From JANNSX01 sp963741525 (GTDB lineage Bacteria > Pseudomonadota > Alphaproteobacteria > Rhizobiales > Hyphomicrobiaceae), in the NCBI GenBank assembly GCA_963741525.1, contig CAVUIW010000022.1, positions 469,529 to 533,528 on the forward strand: a stretch of 64,000 bases of DNA, read 5' to 3'. How positions within the stretch are numbered: position 1 is the stretch's first letter; each line of letters starts with the position of its first letter. The notes under the pieces are model-generated. The model was not told where the DNA came from. It saw nothing but the letters and a program-made list of their open reading frames with translations, and did not search any database. Of the stretch, positions 35,953 to 45,298 are shown one piece after another. The position numbers and the translations under genes were made by a program.

Positions 35953-38694
35953 CGCCTCACCGCCCTCGCCCGGCTCCCCCTCGCCCTCCTCCCCGCCCGT
36001 CTCCTCCGGGATGTGCTCGACCGAGACGACGTGCTCGCCTTCGGCGGCGCGGAAGATCGTCACGCCCTGGGTGTTGCGGCCGGCAAGCCTAATGTCGTGC
36101 ACGGGGCAGCGGATGAGCTGGCCACCGTCCGAGACGAGCATGATCTGGTCGTTCTCCTCGACCGGGAAGGAGGCGACGAGCCGTCCGTTCCGGTCGTTCA
36201 CGATCATGGCGACGATGCCCTTGCCGCCGCGCCCGGTGGTGCGGAACTCGAAGGAGCTGGAGCGCTTGCCGAAGCCGTTCGTAGAGACCGTCAACACCTG
36301 CTGCTCGACGGCGCTCATCTCGATATAGCGGGCGTCGCCGAGCGTTGCATCGCCGGACGCCTCCTCGTCGCTTAGCCCTTCCTCCTCGCCGGCCTCTCCA
36401 CTGATCGCCTTGCGCATCTTGAGATATGCGGCGCGCTCATCGCCACTGGCCTCGAAGTGGGTGAGGATGCTCATGGAGATCACCTGATCGCCCTCGGGCA
36501 GCGCAATGCCGCGCACCCCGGTCGAATCGCGACCCTTGAACACGCGCACCTCGGTGACGGCAAAGCGGATCGCCTGCCCCGCCGCCGTCGTCAGCAGCAC
36601 GTCGTCGTTCTCCGAGCAGATGCTGACGCCGATGATCTGATCGCCCTCGTCGAGCTTCATGGCGATCTTGCCATTTCGGTTGATCTCGACGAAATCGGAG
36701 AGCTTGTTGCGGCGGACATAGCCCGACTTCGTCGCGAACATGACGTCGAGCTTCTCCCAGCTCGCCTCGTCTTCGGGTAGCGGCAGGATGGTGGTGATGC
36801 GCTCGTCCTGGGCGAGCGGCAGCAGGTTGACCAGCGCCTTGCCGATCGCCTGCGGCGTCGCCAGCGGCAGCCGCCAGACCTTCATCTTGTAGGCCATGCC
36901 GCGCGAGGAAATGTAGACGACGGGCGTATGCGTGTTGACGACGAACAGGCGGGTGACGAAATCCTCTTCCCGCGTCGACATGCCGGAGCGGCCCTTGCCG
37001 CCGCGCCGCTGCGCCCGATAGGCCGAGAGCGGTACGCGCTTGACGTAGCCCTTGTGGCTGACGGTGACGACCATGTCCTCGCGCTGGATCAGATCCTCGT
37101 CGTCGACCTCGCCATCGATCTCCATGATTTCGGTTTTGCGCGGGGTGCCGAACTCTTCCTTGATGGAATTCAGCTCGCCTTTGATGATGTCCTGCACGCG
37201 GGCGCGCGACGACAGGATGGCGAGATAGTCGGCGATCTGGTTGCCGATGGTCTGCAGCTCGCCTGCGATCTCCTCGCGGCCGAGGCCGGTGAGCCGCTGC
37301 AAGCGCAGATCGAGGATGGCCTGCGCCTGCTCTTCCGAAAGCCGGCAGGTGCCCTGGTCGGAAACTCTGTGGCGCGGATCGGCGATGAGGGCGACCAGCG
37401 GCGCGACGTCCTTGGCCGGCCAGTCGCGCGCCATCAGGCCATCGCGCGCCGCCGCCGGATTGGGCGCATGTCGGATGAGGCGGATGATCTCGTCGATATT
37501 GGCGACCGCGATGGCGAGGCCGACGAGCACATGCGCGCGATCGCGTGCCTTCTTCAAGAGGTGCTTCGTTCGCCGGGAAACGACCTCCTCGCGGAAGGTG
37601 ATGAAGGCGACGATCATGTCGCGCAGCGTCATCGTTTCCGGCCGGCCGCCGGTCAACGCCACCATGTTGGCGCCGAAGGTGTTCTGCAGTTGGGAGAAGC
37701 GGTAGAGCTGGTTGAGCACGACGTCCGCCATGGCGTCGCGCTTCAGCTCGATGACGATGCGCATGCCCTCGCGGTTGCTCTCGTCCCAGATGTTGGAGAT
37801 GCCCTCGATCTTCTTTTCGCGGACCAGGTCAGCAATTTTCTCGATCAGGTTCTCCTTGTTCACCTGATAGGGAATTTCCGTGACGATGATCGCCTCGCGG
37901 TCCTTGCGGATCTCCTCGATGACGACGCGGCCGCGCAGCAGGATCGAGCCGCGGCCCTTCAAGTAGGCCGATCGGATGCCGGCGCGGCCGAGAATGATGC
38001 CGCCGGTCGGGAAGTCAGGCCCCGGCACGATCGAGAGCAGCTCTTCGTCGGCAAGCTCCGGATTGTCCATGAGCGCCACGCACGCATCGATCACCTCGAC
38101 GAGATTGTGCGGCGGGATGTTCGTCGCCATGCCGACGGCGATGCCGCCGGCGCCGTTGGCAAGGAGGTTCGGGAAACGCGCCGGTAGCACCTTCGGCTCA
38201 CGCTCGGAGCCGTCGTAGTTGTCCTGAAAGTCGACCGTGTCGGCGTCGATGTCCTCGAGCAGCGAATGGGCGATCTTGGCGAGGCGGCACTCGGTGTAGC
38301 GCATGGCCGCCGGCGGGTCGCCGTCGACGGAGCCGAAGTTCCCCTGCCCGTCGACCAGCGGCAGGCGCATGGAGAAGTCCTGCGCCATGCGCACGAGCGC
38401 CTCGTAGACCGGGCTGTCGCCGTGCGGGTGGTACTTGCCGATGACGTCGCCGACGACGCGAGCGGATTTCTTGTAGGGCCGGTTCGAGTGCAGGCCGAGC
38501 TCGTTCATGCCGTGGAGGATGCGCCGGTGCACGGGCTTCAGCCCGTCGCGGACATCGGGCAGCGCCCGGCTCACGATCACGCTCATGGCGTAGCCGAGAT
38601 AGGACTGCTTCATCTCGTCGACGATGGAGATGGGACGGATATCGGCGGGCGTCTCGCCCGTGCCGTCGCCGCCCGGGGGGCTCGGTTTCTTCGC
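35950..38694 (-). CDS. gyrA: DNA gyrase subunit A
   Basis: About 914 residues from TTG 38694 (MAKKPSPPGGDG, with ACGAGG upstream). The frame stays open to a TTG at 38736. The breakage-reunion domain has IVSRALPDVRDGLKPVHRRI and the catalytic Tyr in PPAAMRYTECRL. The quinolone region reads HPHGDSPVYEALVRMAQDFS, that is Ser, Pro and Glu at E. coli positions 83, 84 and 87. The C-terminal DNA-wrapping domain has the GyrA box QRRGGKG and closes with an acidic Gly/Glu tail. An insert rich in Asp/Glu (GEAGEEEGLSDEEASGD) near residues 755-785 is typical of alphaproteobacteria. The TAG stop comes from the repeat element that ends at 35952. Confidence 0.96.
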   Translation of the reverse strand, partial: AKKPSPPGGDGTGETPADIRPISIVDEMKQSYLGYAMSVIVSRALPDVRDGLKPVHRRILHGMNELGLHSNRPYKKSARVVGDVIGKYHPHGDSPVYEALVRMAQDFSMRLPLVDGQGNFGSVDGDPPAAMRYTECRLAKIAHSLLEDIDADTVDFQDNYDGSEREPKVLPARFPNLLANGAGGIAVGMATNIPPHNLVEVIDACVALMDNPELADEELLSIVPGPDFPTGGIILGRAGIRSAYLKGRGSILLRGRVVIEEIRKDREAIIVTEIPYQVNKENLIEKIADLVREKKIEGISNIWDESNREGMRIVIELKRDAMADVVLNQLYRFSQLQNTFGANMVALTGGRPETMTLRDMIVAFITFREEVVSRRTKHLLKKARDRAHVLVGLAIAVANIDEIIRLIRHAPNPAAARDGLMARDWPAKDVAPLVALIADPRHRVSDQGTCRLSEEQAQAILDLRLQRLTGLGREEIAGELQTIGNQIADYLAILSSRARVQDIIKGELNSIKEEFGTPRKTEIMEIDGEVDDEDLIQREDMVVTVSHKGYVKRVPLSAYRAQRRGGKGRSGMSTREEDFVTRLFVVNTHTPVVYISSRGMAYKMKVWRLPLATPQAIGKALVNLLPLAQDERITTILPLPEDEASWEKLDVMFATKSGYVRRNKLSDFVEINRNGKIAMKLDEGDQIIGVSICSENDDVLLTTAAGQAIRFAVTEVRVFKGRDSTGVRGIALPEGDQVISMSILTHFEASGDERAAYLKMRKAISGEAGEEEGLSDEEASGDATLGDARYIEMSAVEQQVLTVSTNGFGKRSSSFEFRTTGRGGKGIVAMIVNDRNGRLVASFPVEENDQIMLVSDGGQLIRCPVHDIRLAGRNTQGVTIFRAAEGEHVVSVEHIPEETGGEEGEGEPGEGGEA

Positions 38695-39152
38695 CAAATT
38701 CTGCCTCGTTTCCCGCGGCCGTGAGCAGTCGCTCAAACGGCACTTTCTGAAGGTCTGGGGTGGGTTCGACTTGTAGATCGGCTTATAGCCGATTCAGCGG
38801 CCCACCGATAGCCACCGGACCCGCGACTTTTCGCTTATTGCACAGGCGTTTGGGCTCAGGCGGTAAGGCGGCTAAGGCGGCAGGAAGGGCACATGTTCGC
38901 GCTGGGGCGGATAGCATCGCACGGGCGTTCATCGTGATCGGCCGGTTGCCGCGTATCGCCGATTCGGGCCCTTCAGGCCGAGACAACCGGATAACAGAGA
39001 CGTCTTGCGGCCTAGCCGCTCTTCGAGCCCGCCAGCAGATCGTAAATGGGTAGGTGTCTCTGTCTAAATTTCTGCCAAGAGCCATTAGGGTGCATCAGCG
39101 CGAGTGCCATCAGTCGGTTTTGATTTTGTCCGCTCGATGATACGTTTTCAAC
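38695..39152. other. Gene-free region upstream of gyrA
   Basis: About 400-450 bp between divergent gyrA and the DUF1993 gene; both promoters must be here. I find no repeat-family member, tRNA or supported ORF. Confidence 0.5.
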
Positions 39153-39728
39153 ATGGCAAAGCTTGCAACAACACTCTACGACCTCAGCGTTCCGACGGTC
39201 CTGCAGACAGTAAGAGCGGTCGGAGGATTCCTCGACCGCACAACCAGACATTACGCCGAGACCGGGGCCGACCTGGAAGAGGTCGTAAAGGCCCGCCTCG
39301 TCCCCGACATGGCACCTTTTCATTTCCAGATCGAAGCCCTGACGCATCATGCCGTTTGGGGGATAGAAGCTGTGAAGACCGGCGTGTTCGCCCCGCCGCC
39401 TCTGGTGGGCGCGATGCCTTTCGCCGACCTACGGGCCATGGTCGGCGATGCAACAACGGTGTTGGAGGCATTCACCCCCGATGAGGTCAATAGCTGGTCT
39501 GGCAGGAATTTGGATATTGTAATCTATCAGCCGCTCGACGAGGAAAATGCCACAACGTCGAGCTGGGTCCCTCGGACATTGGCCTTCACGCCAGAGACAT
39601 TTCTACTCTCGTACTCGCTACCCAACTTCTATTTCCATTCTGTGACCGCGTACAACATCCTGCGCACACGGGGCGTGCCGCTCGGAAAACACCATTACCA
39701 GGGCCAGCTGCGCACCAGACCAGTCTAG
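39153..39728 (+). CDS. DUF1993-family protein
   Basis: This 191-residue four-helix DinB-like protein starts MAKLATTLYDLSVPTVLQTV and includes DMAPFHFQIEALTHHAVWGI, SGRNLDIVIYQPL, and LPNFYFHSVTAYNILRTRGV PLGKHHY at the end, which is the family signature. The DinB-like fold often binds a metal through His residues, and the function of DUF1993 is unknown. Its stop TAG (39726-39728) is part of the CTAG that an IS5-family element used as target, so the IS begins at its last base. Confidence 0.85.
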   Translation: MAKLATTLYDLSVPTVLQTVRAVGGFLDRTTRHYAETGADLEEVVKARLVPDMAPFHFQIEALTHHAVWGIEAVKTGVFAPPPLVGAMPFADLRAMVGDATTVLEAFTPDEVNSWSGRNLDIVIYQPLDEENATTSSWVPRTLAFTPETFLLSYSLPNFYFHSVTAYNILRTRGVPLGKHHYQGQLRTRPV

Positions 39729-40565
39729 GTTCTGTTGACATTCACTTGAGCCAGATGATGGCGCTGACGACGGATAGCATGGATGCGAAGGACAGCGCGG
39801 TCTTTTCATAGCGCGTGGCGATGCGCCTGAAATGCTTGATCTTGTTGAAGAACCGCTCGACCAGATTGCGATCCTTGTAGATATCCTCGTCGTAGGGGAT
39901 GGCCTGCGAGCGCGAGCGGTTGGAGGGCATGACCGCCTCGCCTCCGGTGGCCGCGATCACGCCACGCAAGCGGTTGGAGTCATAGCCCGTGTCGGCGATG
40001 AGCTTGTCGAAATCGAAGCCGGCGATCAGCGCCTCGGCCTGATTGATGTCGTGGACCTGGCCGGCCGTCAGGATGAAGCGGAGCGGGTTGCCGAGCGCGT
40101 CGACGACGGCGTTGATCTTCGTGCTGGGGCCGCCGCGTGAACGTCCGATCGCCTGCGCATCGCCCCCCCTTTGGCGCCCGCAGCATGCTGGTGAGCGCGC
40201 ACGATCGAGGCATCGATGATCAGGTATTCGAAATCTGGATCGACGGCCAATGCCTTGAAAAGCCTTTCCCATACGCCCTTCTTGGCCCAGCGCCGAAAGC
40301 GCTGGAATTGGCTGTTCCAATGCCCGAGCTCGGGCGGCAGATCGCGCCATGGCGCCCCTGTCCGCGCGATCCAGAGCACCGCGTCGACGAACCGCCGATT
40401 GTCGGTCCCATGCCTGCCCCGGTCGCCAGTTTTGCCCGGCACCAGCTTCTCGATACGCGACCACTGCGTGTCCTTCAGTTCCCGCCGAATCAAGATCGCC
40501 TCCCTCAGTTGCGATCTTGAATTACAATTGCCAATCGAGGGGAATCCCCTAATGTCAACACAACC
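39728..40565. mobile_element. IS5-family insertion sequence (IS427-like)
   Basis: About 838 bp. The left end is GGTTCTGTTGACATT (39728) and the right end, read inward, is GGTTGTGTTGACATT (from 40565). Both ends are flanked by TA (39726-39727 and 40566-40567), the expected target duplication. It carries one transposase in two overlapping frames. Its insertion site is the border CTAG of the MITE-like palindrome that follows, and also contains the DUF1993 stop codon. Confidence 0.88.
39742..40493 (-). CDS. IS5-family transposase (two frames, probable -1 frameshift)
   Basis: The N-terminal frame is taken from TTG 40493 (GGGAGG upstream): IRRELKDTQWSRIEKLVPGK through LAVDPDFEYLIIDASIVRAH, which contains the first Asp of the DDE triad. 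At 40163-40172 the minus strand reads AAAGGGGGGG. Stepping back one base there joins DAQAIGRSRGGPSTKINAVV, then FDKLIADTGYDSNRLRG (second Asp) and RNLVERFFNKIKHFRRIATR (Glu within the Y-R-E-K region). Programmed frameshifting at A/G runs is known in this group, so the transposase is probably functional. Confidence 0.85.
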
Positions 40566-40724
40566 TAGCAGGCTGTTGAAATTCTCGACAACTCCGCTCC
40601 AGGTGAGAACGAAAACGCCGTCTGTGATCGAGCTGAGCGTACCCGAACACGTCGGTCGAGATTCTGCTCGACATAGGAGAGCATCAAATTCCCTCGAAAT
40701 TTGCATTTCAACAGCCTGCTAGAG
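40565..40724. mobile_element. MITE-like palindrome between the two IS elements
   Basis: CTAGCAGGCTGTTGAAAT at 40565-40582 is matched exactly, inverted, by ATTTCAACAGCCTGCTAG at 40707-40724. The internal 125 bp contains no supported gene. The ends resemble those of known insertion sequences, so this is probably a deletion derivative moved by a transposase in trans. The IS5-type element entered its left CTAG and the IS630-type element its right TA. Confidence 0.75.
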
Positions 40725-41774
40725 CATTTTCCGATCTGACGGAATCGTAGGGGATTCCCAAAGTTCACGAACGGTGATTTATGCTTGAGACCGGCGAGGG
40801 AGGCCGGTCGGCATGACGAAACCTCTTTCGAGCGACCTTCGTGAGCGGCTTGTTGCAGCAGTCGAGGACGGCATGAGTTGCCGGGAGGCGGCCGAGCAGT
40901 TCGGCGTGGCCCCGTCGTCGGCGGTGAAAGTCGTCGGCGGCTGGCGCCGGACCGGAAGCTACGAGCCGCGACCGCAAGGCGGCGACCGCCGGTCGGGGCG
41001 GATCGAGGCGTTTGCCGTGGAGATCATCGGCTGGATCCGCGCCGAGGTGGACATGACACTCGCCGAGATGGCTGAGCGCCTGGCCGAACGTCACGGCGAG
41101 AGGTTCTCCCAAAGTACCATCTGGCGGCTGCTCGCGCGTCACGACGAGACGTATAAAAAAAAGCTCGTGTGCCAGCGAGCGGGAACGCCCCGACGTCGCC
41201 CTATCGCGCCAGGTGTGGTCGGCCGGACAGGCGAGTTCTGAGACCAAGCGCCTTGTCTTCGTGGACGAGACAGGTGCCTCGACCAAGATGGCCCGGCTCT
41301 ACGGGCGCTCGCCCAAAGGCACGCGCTGTGAAGCCAGCATTCCGCACGGCCACTGGAAGACGAGAACCTTCGTCGGCGGCTTGCGCGAAGGCGGCATGAC
41401 GGCACCGATGGTGCTCGACGGGGCCATGGATGGCGTGGCCTTCCACGCCTGGATCGAACAAGCCTTGGCGCCGACGTTGGCGTTTGGCGACATCGTCGTC
41501 ATGGACAATCTGCCGGCACACAAGCCCGAGCATGTGCGACGAGCCATCGAGGCGGCGGGTGCCGAGCTGCGCTACCTGCCGGCCTATTCCCCCGATCTCA
41601 ACCCGATCGAGAATGCCTTCGCCCAGCTCAAGGCGTTTCTCAAGAAAGCTGCCGCGCGCACTATTCCCGCGCTCGACCAGGCGATCGCCGACGCACTTTC
41701 CAAGATCACCGCCCAAGACTGCAAAGGCTACTTCAAAAACGCAGGCTATGATCGCGTATGATCGGAAAGTGCTC
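40722..41774. mobile_element. IS630-family insertion sequence
   Basis: About 1053 bp with ends GAGCATTTTCCGATC (40722) and, inverted, GATCGGAAAGTGCTC (41774). TA dinucleotides lie directly outside at 40720-40721 and 41775-41776, as expected for this TA-specific family. It encodes one transposase in two frames. Confidence 0.9.
40813..41761 (+). CDS. IS630-family transposase (two frames joined at an A8 run)
   Basis: The first frame (ATG 40813) holds the helix-turn-helix part: MTKPLSSDLRERLVAAVEDG, SCREAAEQFGVAPSSAVKVV, FSQSTIWRLLARHDETYKKK. At the A8 run (41155-41162) the reading must slip to continue as ASERERPDVALSRQVWSAGQ. The DDE catalytic domain follows, with LVFVDETGASTKM, DIVVMDNLPAHKPEHV and AYSPDLNPIENAFAQLK. 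IS630 members often use such A-run frameshifting. The stop is at 41761. Confidence 0.88.
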
Positions 41775-42088
41775 TAGATCACCGCCGCATGCAGTGCACC
41801 AGGTGCGCGCGCAGATGAGTTTGACAGTGGCGGGGTAGTTCAGCATCTAGCGGGCAAGCGGCAGAACCTGATAGACGCGATTGGGCAGCTGGCAGACCAG
41901 CCTTTCTGCCAGCCGCACGCACCTATAGATGTCCGAGTTGGGTCAACAGCCGAAACGCACGAGCGGAAACTTAAGCTGAAACGCGACCCGTGAAAGCCCT
42001 GACGGCATGCTGTCAGGAGAACCGTGCGACACCCGGCCCCGCATCCCGCCCCGTCATCGATTTCTCCAACCCCCCGGAGCCGCCGCCC
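41775..42088. other. Gene-free stretch after the IS630 element
   Basis: About 310 bp. It contains GGTGCACTG-type short palindromic bits but no member of the repeat families and no supported gene. The transporter frame is open back to GTG 41990, but that part lacks protein character. Confidence 0.45.
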
Positions 42089-43009
42089 TTGACCGACACC
42101 ACCGAACCCGGCCGCGACAACCTCAAGCTCGCCATTGGCGCCATTCTGGCGACCTCCTGCGCTCTCGCCCTCGGCGATGCCATCATCAAGCAGATCAGCA
42201 CCGGATTTCCGCTCTGGCAGATCTTCGTGCTGCGGTCGCTCATCGCGATACCGGTGCTGATCGGCCTCGCCGTGCTGCGAGGCCGGGGCGTGTCCCTGCT
42301 GCCGGCGTCGGTCGGCTGGACCGCGCTCAGAAGCCTCATGCTGGCGGTGATGTGGATCGCCTATTACGCGGCCTTGCCGCACGTTCCCTTGTCGGCCGCC
42401 GCCGCGGTCTACTACACGCTGCCGCTCTTCATCACGCTGTTCGCGGCCCTCTTCATCGGCGAGCGGGTGGGCGCATCGGGCTGGGTGGCTGTAGTGCTCG
42501 GGTTCATCGGCGTGCTGGCGATCCTGAAACCGCAGGGTGCCGACTTCAACACCTATGCGCTACTCCCCCTCATCTCAGCCGTGCTCTATGCCTTCGCCAT
42601 GATCCTGACACGCACCAAGTGCCGCGAGGAGAGCCCGCTAGCGCTATCTCTGTCGCTCAATGTGGCCTTCATCGTCATCGGATTGCTGGCAACGGGCATG
42701 ATGGCGGTGCTCCAGCCGTCCGCACCGGCCATCGAGGCCAACGCCTTCCTCTTCGGCCCCTGGACAACCATGGCCGCGCGGGAGTGGCTGGTGATGGGGC
42801 TGCTCGCGACCGCGACGCTCATCGGCAGTGTCGGCGCGGCGATCGCCTATCAGTCGGGACCATCCTCGATCGTGTCGACCTATGACTTCGCCTATCTCGC
42901 CTTCGCAGCCCTGTGGGGCTTCGTCTTCTTTGCCGAGCAGCCCGACGCCCTCTCGGCTATCGGCATTCTCCTGATCGCCACGGCGGGCATTCTCGCGGTC
43001 AGGCGGTGA
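42089..43009 (+). CDS. EamA/DMT-family transporter
   Basis: About 306 residues from TTG 42089 (MTDTTEPGRDNLKLAIGAIL; CCGGAG upstream), with GTG 41990 as a longer alternative. It has ten predicted membrane segments in two EamA repeats. The first repeat includes LGDAIIKQISTGFPLWQIFV and YYAALPHVPLSAAAAVYYTL. The second includes LLPLISAVLYAFAMILTRTK and SSIVSTYDFAYLAFAALWGF. Members export amino acids, nucleosides or other metabolites; the substrate is not readable. Confidence 0.88.
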   Translation: MTDTTEPGRDNLKLAIGAILATSCALALGDAIIKQISTGFPLWQIFVLRSLIAIPVLIGLAVLRGRGVSLLPASVGWTALRSLMLAVMWIAYYAALPHVPLSAAAAVYYTLPLFITLFAALFIGERVGASGWVAVVLGFIGVLAILKPQGADFNTYALLPLISAVLYAFAMILTRTKCREESPLALSLSLNVAFIVIGLLATGMMAVLQPSAPAIEANAFLFGPWTTMAAREWLVMGLLATATLIGSVGAAIAYQSGPSSIVSTYDFAYLAFAALWGFVFFAEQPDALSAIGILLIATAGILAVRR

Positions 43010-43112
43010 GTGCAAGGCGGATGGCTGTAGCTCGTACTGTCGAAGTTCTTCCGTGCGCCGCCGGATTGGCTTAGAGAGTGACGCTGGGAGACTGACAAGC
43101 TGGGGGATTTGC

Positions 43113-44072
43113 ATGTCCGCAGGTGGCTCGACGAAGGTCGTCATCGCAGCTCTTATCGGCAACGCGGCGATCGCGGTGACGAAGTTCGGCGCCGCCTTGT
43201 TCACAGGCTCCTCCGCCATGCTGTCGGAGGCCGTGCACTCGCTCGCCGATACCGGCAACCAGGGTCTGCTGCTCTACGGCATGAAGCGGGCCGCACGCCC
43301 GGCCGATCGCCGCCACCCCTTCGGCTACTCACGGGAAATCTACTTCTGGAGCTTCATCGTCGCCATCGTGCTGTTCTCGCTGGGCGCGGGCGTTGCCATC
43401 TACGAGGGTATCGACAAGATCCGGCATCCCCACGCCATGACCGACGCCTATGTGAACTACATCGTGCTGATCGCGGCAATGCTGTTCGAGGCGGGTTCGT
43501 TCTATGTCGCGATCACCGAGTTCAACAAGGTGCGCGGCGGCAAGCGCGTGCTGCCGGCGATCGTGGAGAGCAAGGATGCGGCGCTCTACACGGTGCTGCT
43601 CGAGGACATGGCGGCGATGGCGGGCCTCGTCATCGCGCTCGTCGGCGTTGTCGCTGCCGACATGGGCGGCATCGTCGAGGCCGATGGCCTCGCCTCGGTC
43701 GCCATCGGCTTGCTGCTGGCGGGGGTTGCGATCTTCCTCACCTGGCAGACCAAGGGCCTCATCATCGGCGAGGCGGCGTCCGACGAGCTGACGCAAGGTG
43801 TCGAGGCACTGGTCCGCGGCAACGATCACGTCGAGGCGATCAACGAGTTGCGCACCATGCACCTCGGCCCCGACGATGTGCTGCTCGCTCTCTCGGTCGA
43901 CTTCAAGAATTCGCACCAGGCCGAGACGATCGAGCAGGCGGTGACCGAGATCGAGAGCCAGATCAAATCGCGCTGGCCTTCGGTCCGTCGCGTTTTCCTC
44001 GAAGTGCAGTCGGCCTCGGGGCATGCCGCCCTCGAGGGACGGCCGATCGTCAAGGTGCCGGCGGATCACTGA
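43113..44072 (+). CDS. Cation diffusion facilitator family transporter
   Basis: 319 residues from ATG 43113 (MSAGGSTKVVIAALIGNAAI; GGGGGA upstream). It has six membrane helices, the HxxxD site in LSEAVHSLADTGNQGLLLYG and the second-site Asp in LLEDMAAMAGLVIALVG, followed by GGIVEADGLASVAIGLLLAG. The C-terminal cytoplasmic domain (HLGPDDVLLALSVDFKN) is the usual CDF regulatory fold. It exports divalent metals such as Zn, Fe or Mn by proton exchange. Its 3' end overlaps the converging SGNH gene by 23 bp. Confidence 0.9.
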   Translation: MSAGGSTKVVIAALIGNAAIAVTKFGAALFTGSSAMLSEAVHSLADTGNQGLLLYGMKRAARPADRRHPFGYSREIYFWSFIVAIVLFSLGAGVAIYEGIDKIRHPHAMTDAYVNYIVLIAAMLFEAGSFYVAITEFNKVRGGKRVLPAIVESKDAALYTVLLEDMAAMAGLVIALVGVVAADMGGIVEADGLASVAIGLLLAGVAIFLTWQTKGLIIGEAASDELTQGVEALVRGNDHVEAINELRTMHLGPDDVLLALSVDFKNSHQAETIEQAVTEIESQIKSRWPSVRRVFLEVQSASGHAALEGRPIVKVPADH

Positions 44073-45219
44073 CGCTGCCGACGGCCGTCTGGCCGAGCAG
44101 CGCCGGGTCGTTGCGGATGGCTTGCGCGATGGCTTTGCCGGCGAGGATGTTGCCGCGCACGTTCCAATGCCAATCGAAGTCGAACTCGAAGCGCTTCTTG
44201 CTGGTGGCGTAGTCGTCCGCGAAGGTCTGCTGCAGGTCCAGGAAGGGAAGGCCCAGCTCCTGCGCCGTCTGCTGGGCGAGATCATTGAGCTCAGCCACTT
44301 TGTAAGCCGAGCGCGGCTTGCCATCGTAGACCGCCTCGCGCACGCCATCCATGACGAACAGCAGGCGAAAGCCGTTTTGATCGGCGAGCTGCTTCATCTC
44401 GTGCATGACGTAGCGGGTGACGAAACGGATCTTGTCCATCTCTTCCAGATTGCGGATGTCGACGGCGGACGAGATGAACTCGGGCGAGAACAGCACCTCG
44501 TCGCCCCAGACATATTTCGACACGAGGCTCTTCACCTTCAGATAGGCGTTGGTCTCGTAGTAGAGGTAGCGGAAGGTCTTCAGTTCGCGAAGGAGATCGG
44601 GCCAGCCGGGCTCGAAGGGCTGGGGTTCGACCTCGGCGAAGCGGCCCGCCTCGTCGATGCTGATCTTGAGGAAGCTCGAGGAGTAGCGGGTGCCGACGAA
44701 ACGGTAGCTCTCATCGAAATCGTTGTGAATGAGCGGCACGACGACGATGTCGGGCTTGAAGGGCAGCACCTCGTGGCGGAGCATCTGGAGGTATTGGCTC
44801 AACGGCGCGCCGTCCATGCCGAAGCGGAACACCTCGCTGGTGACGCCCGAGCCGTTCAGCTCGTGCTCGACGATCTCCGGGAAACCGTCCTTGGTGTCGA
44901 TGAAAGCACCGTGCACATAGGAGTCGCCGATGACGGCGACGCGCAGCTTGCCCGGCTGCTTGTCGAGCTCGTAGTAGGGCTTGGTCGAATTCCAGCCGTC
45001 GGCATTGATGGTGACGCTCGTCTGGCTGCCGTCGGGGTGGCGGAAGGTCGCCTCCGCTCCCGGCTCGTAGCGCACGACGCCGTTGATGGTGACGTTGTGC
45101 AGCACGTCGTCGGGCTTCAGGATGTAGCTGAACACGACGAATTCGAGCACCAGCAGCGTCGCCACGAGCGATCCCGCCAGCAATCCGAGCTTACCCGAGA
45201 GGGCCTTGAGCCTTGCCAT
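44050..45219 (-). CDS. Membrane-anchored SGNH/GDSL-hydrolase-like protein
   Basis: This 389-residue protein has one N-terminal membrane segment (GLLAGSLVATLLVLEFVVFS) and an external SGNH domain. LRVAVIGDSYVHGAFIDTKD holds block I with the Ser nucleophile, FRFGMDGAPLSQYLQML the block II Gly region, IVVVPLIHNDFDES block III with Asn, and FDFDWHWNVRGNILAGKAIA block V with Asp and His. All four catalytic residues are present. Such anchored SGNH proteins de-acetylate or acetylate surface glycans (AlgX/AlgJ-like) or act as esterases. The target is unknown. Confidence 0.82.
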   Translation of the reverse strand: MARLKALSGKLGLLAGSLVATLLVLEFVVFSYILKPDDVLHNVTINGVVRYEPGAEATFRHPDGSQTSVTINADGWNSTKPYYELDKQPGKLRVAVIGDSYVHGAFIDTKDGFPEIVEHELNGSGVTSEVFRFGMDGAPLSQYLQMLRHEVLPFKPDIVVVPLIHNDFDESYRFVGTRYSSSFLKISIDEAGRFAEVEPQPFEPGWPDLLRELKTFRYLYYETNAYLKVKSLVSKYVWGDEVLFSPEFISSAVDIRNLEEMDKIRFVTRYVMHEMKQLADQNGFRLLFVMDGVREAVYDGKPRSAYKVAELNDLAQQTAQELGLPFLDLQQTFADDYATSKKRFEFDFDWHWNVRGNILAGKAIAQAIRNDPALLGQTAVGSVSDPPAP

Positions 45220-45298
45220 TGTCCTTAACCTTCAACCCGCGTGGAGACGCATGTTTCCGTCGCGGACGAAGCAAGGGCCGTGCCAGGATTAACGGGTG

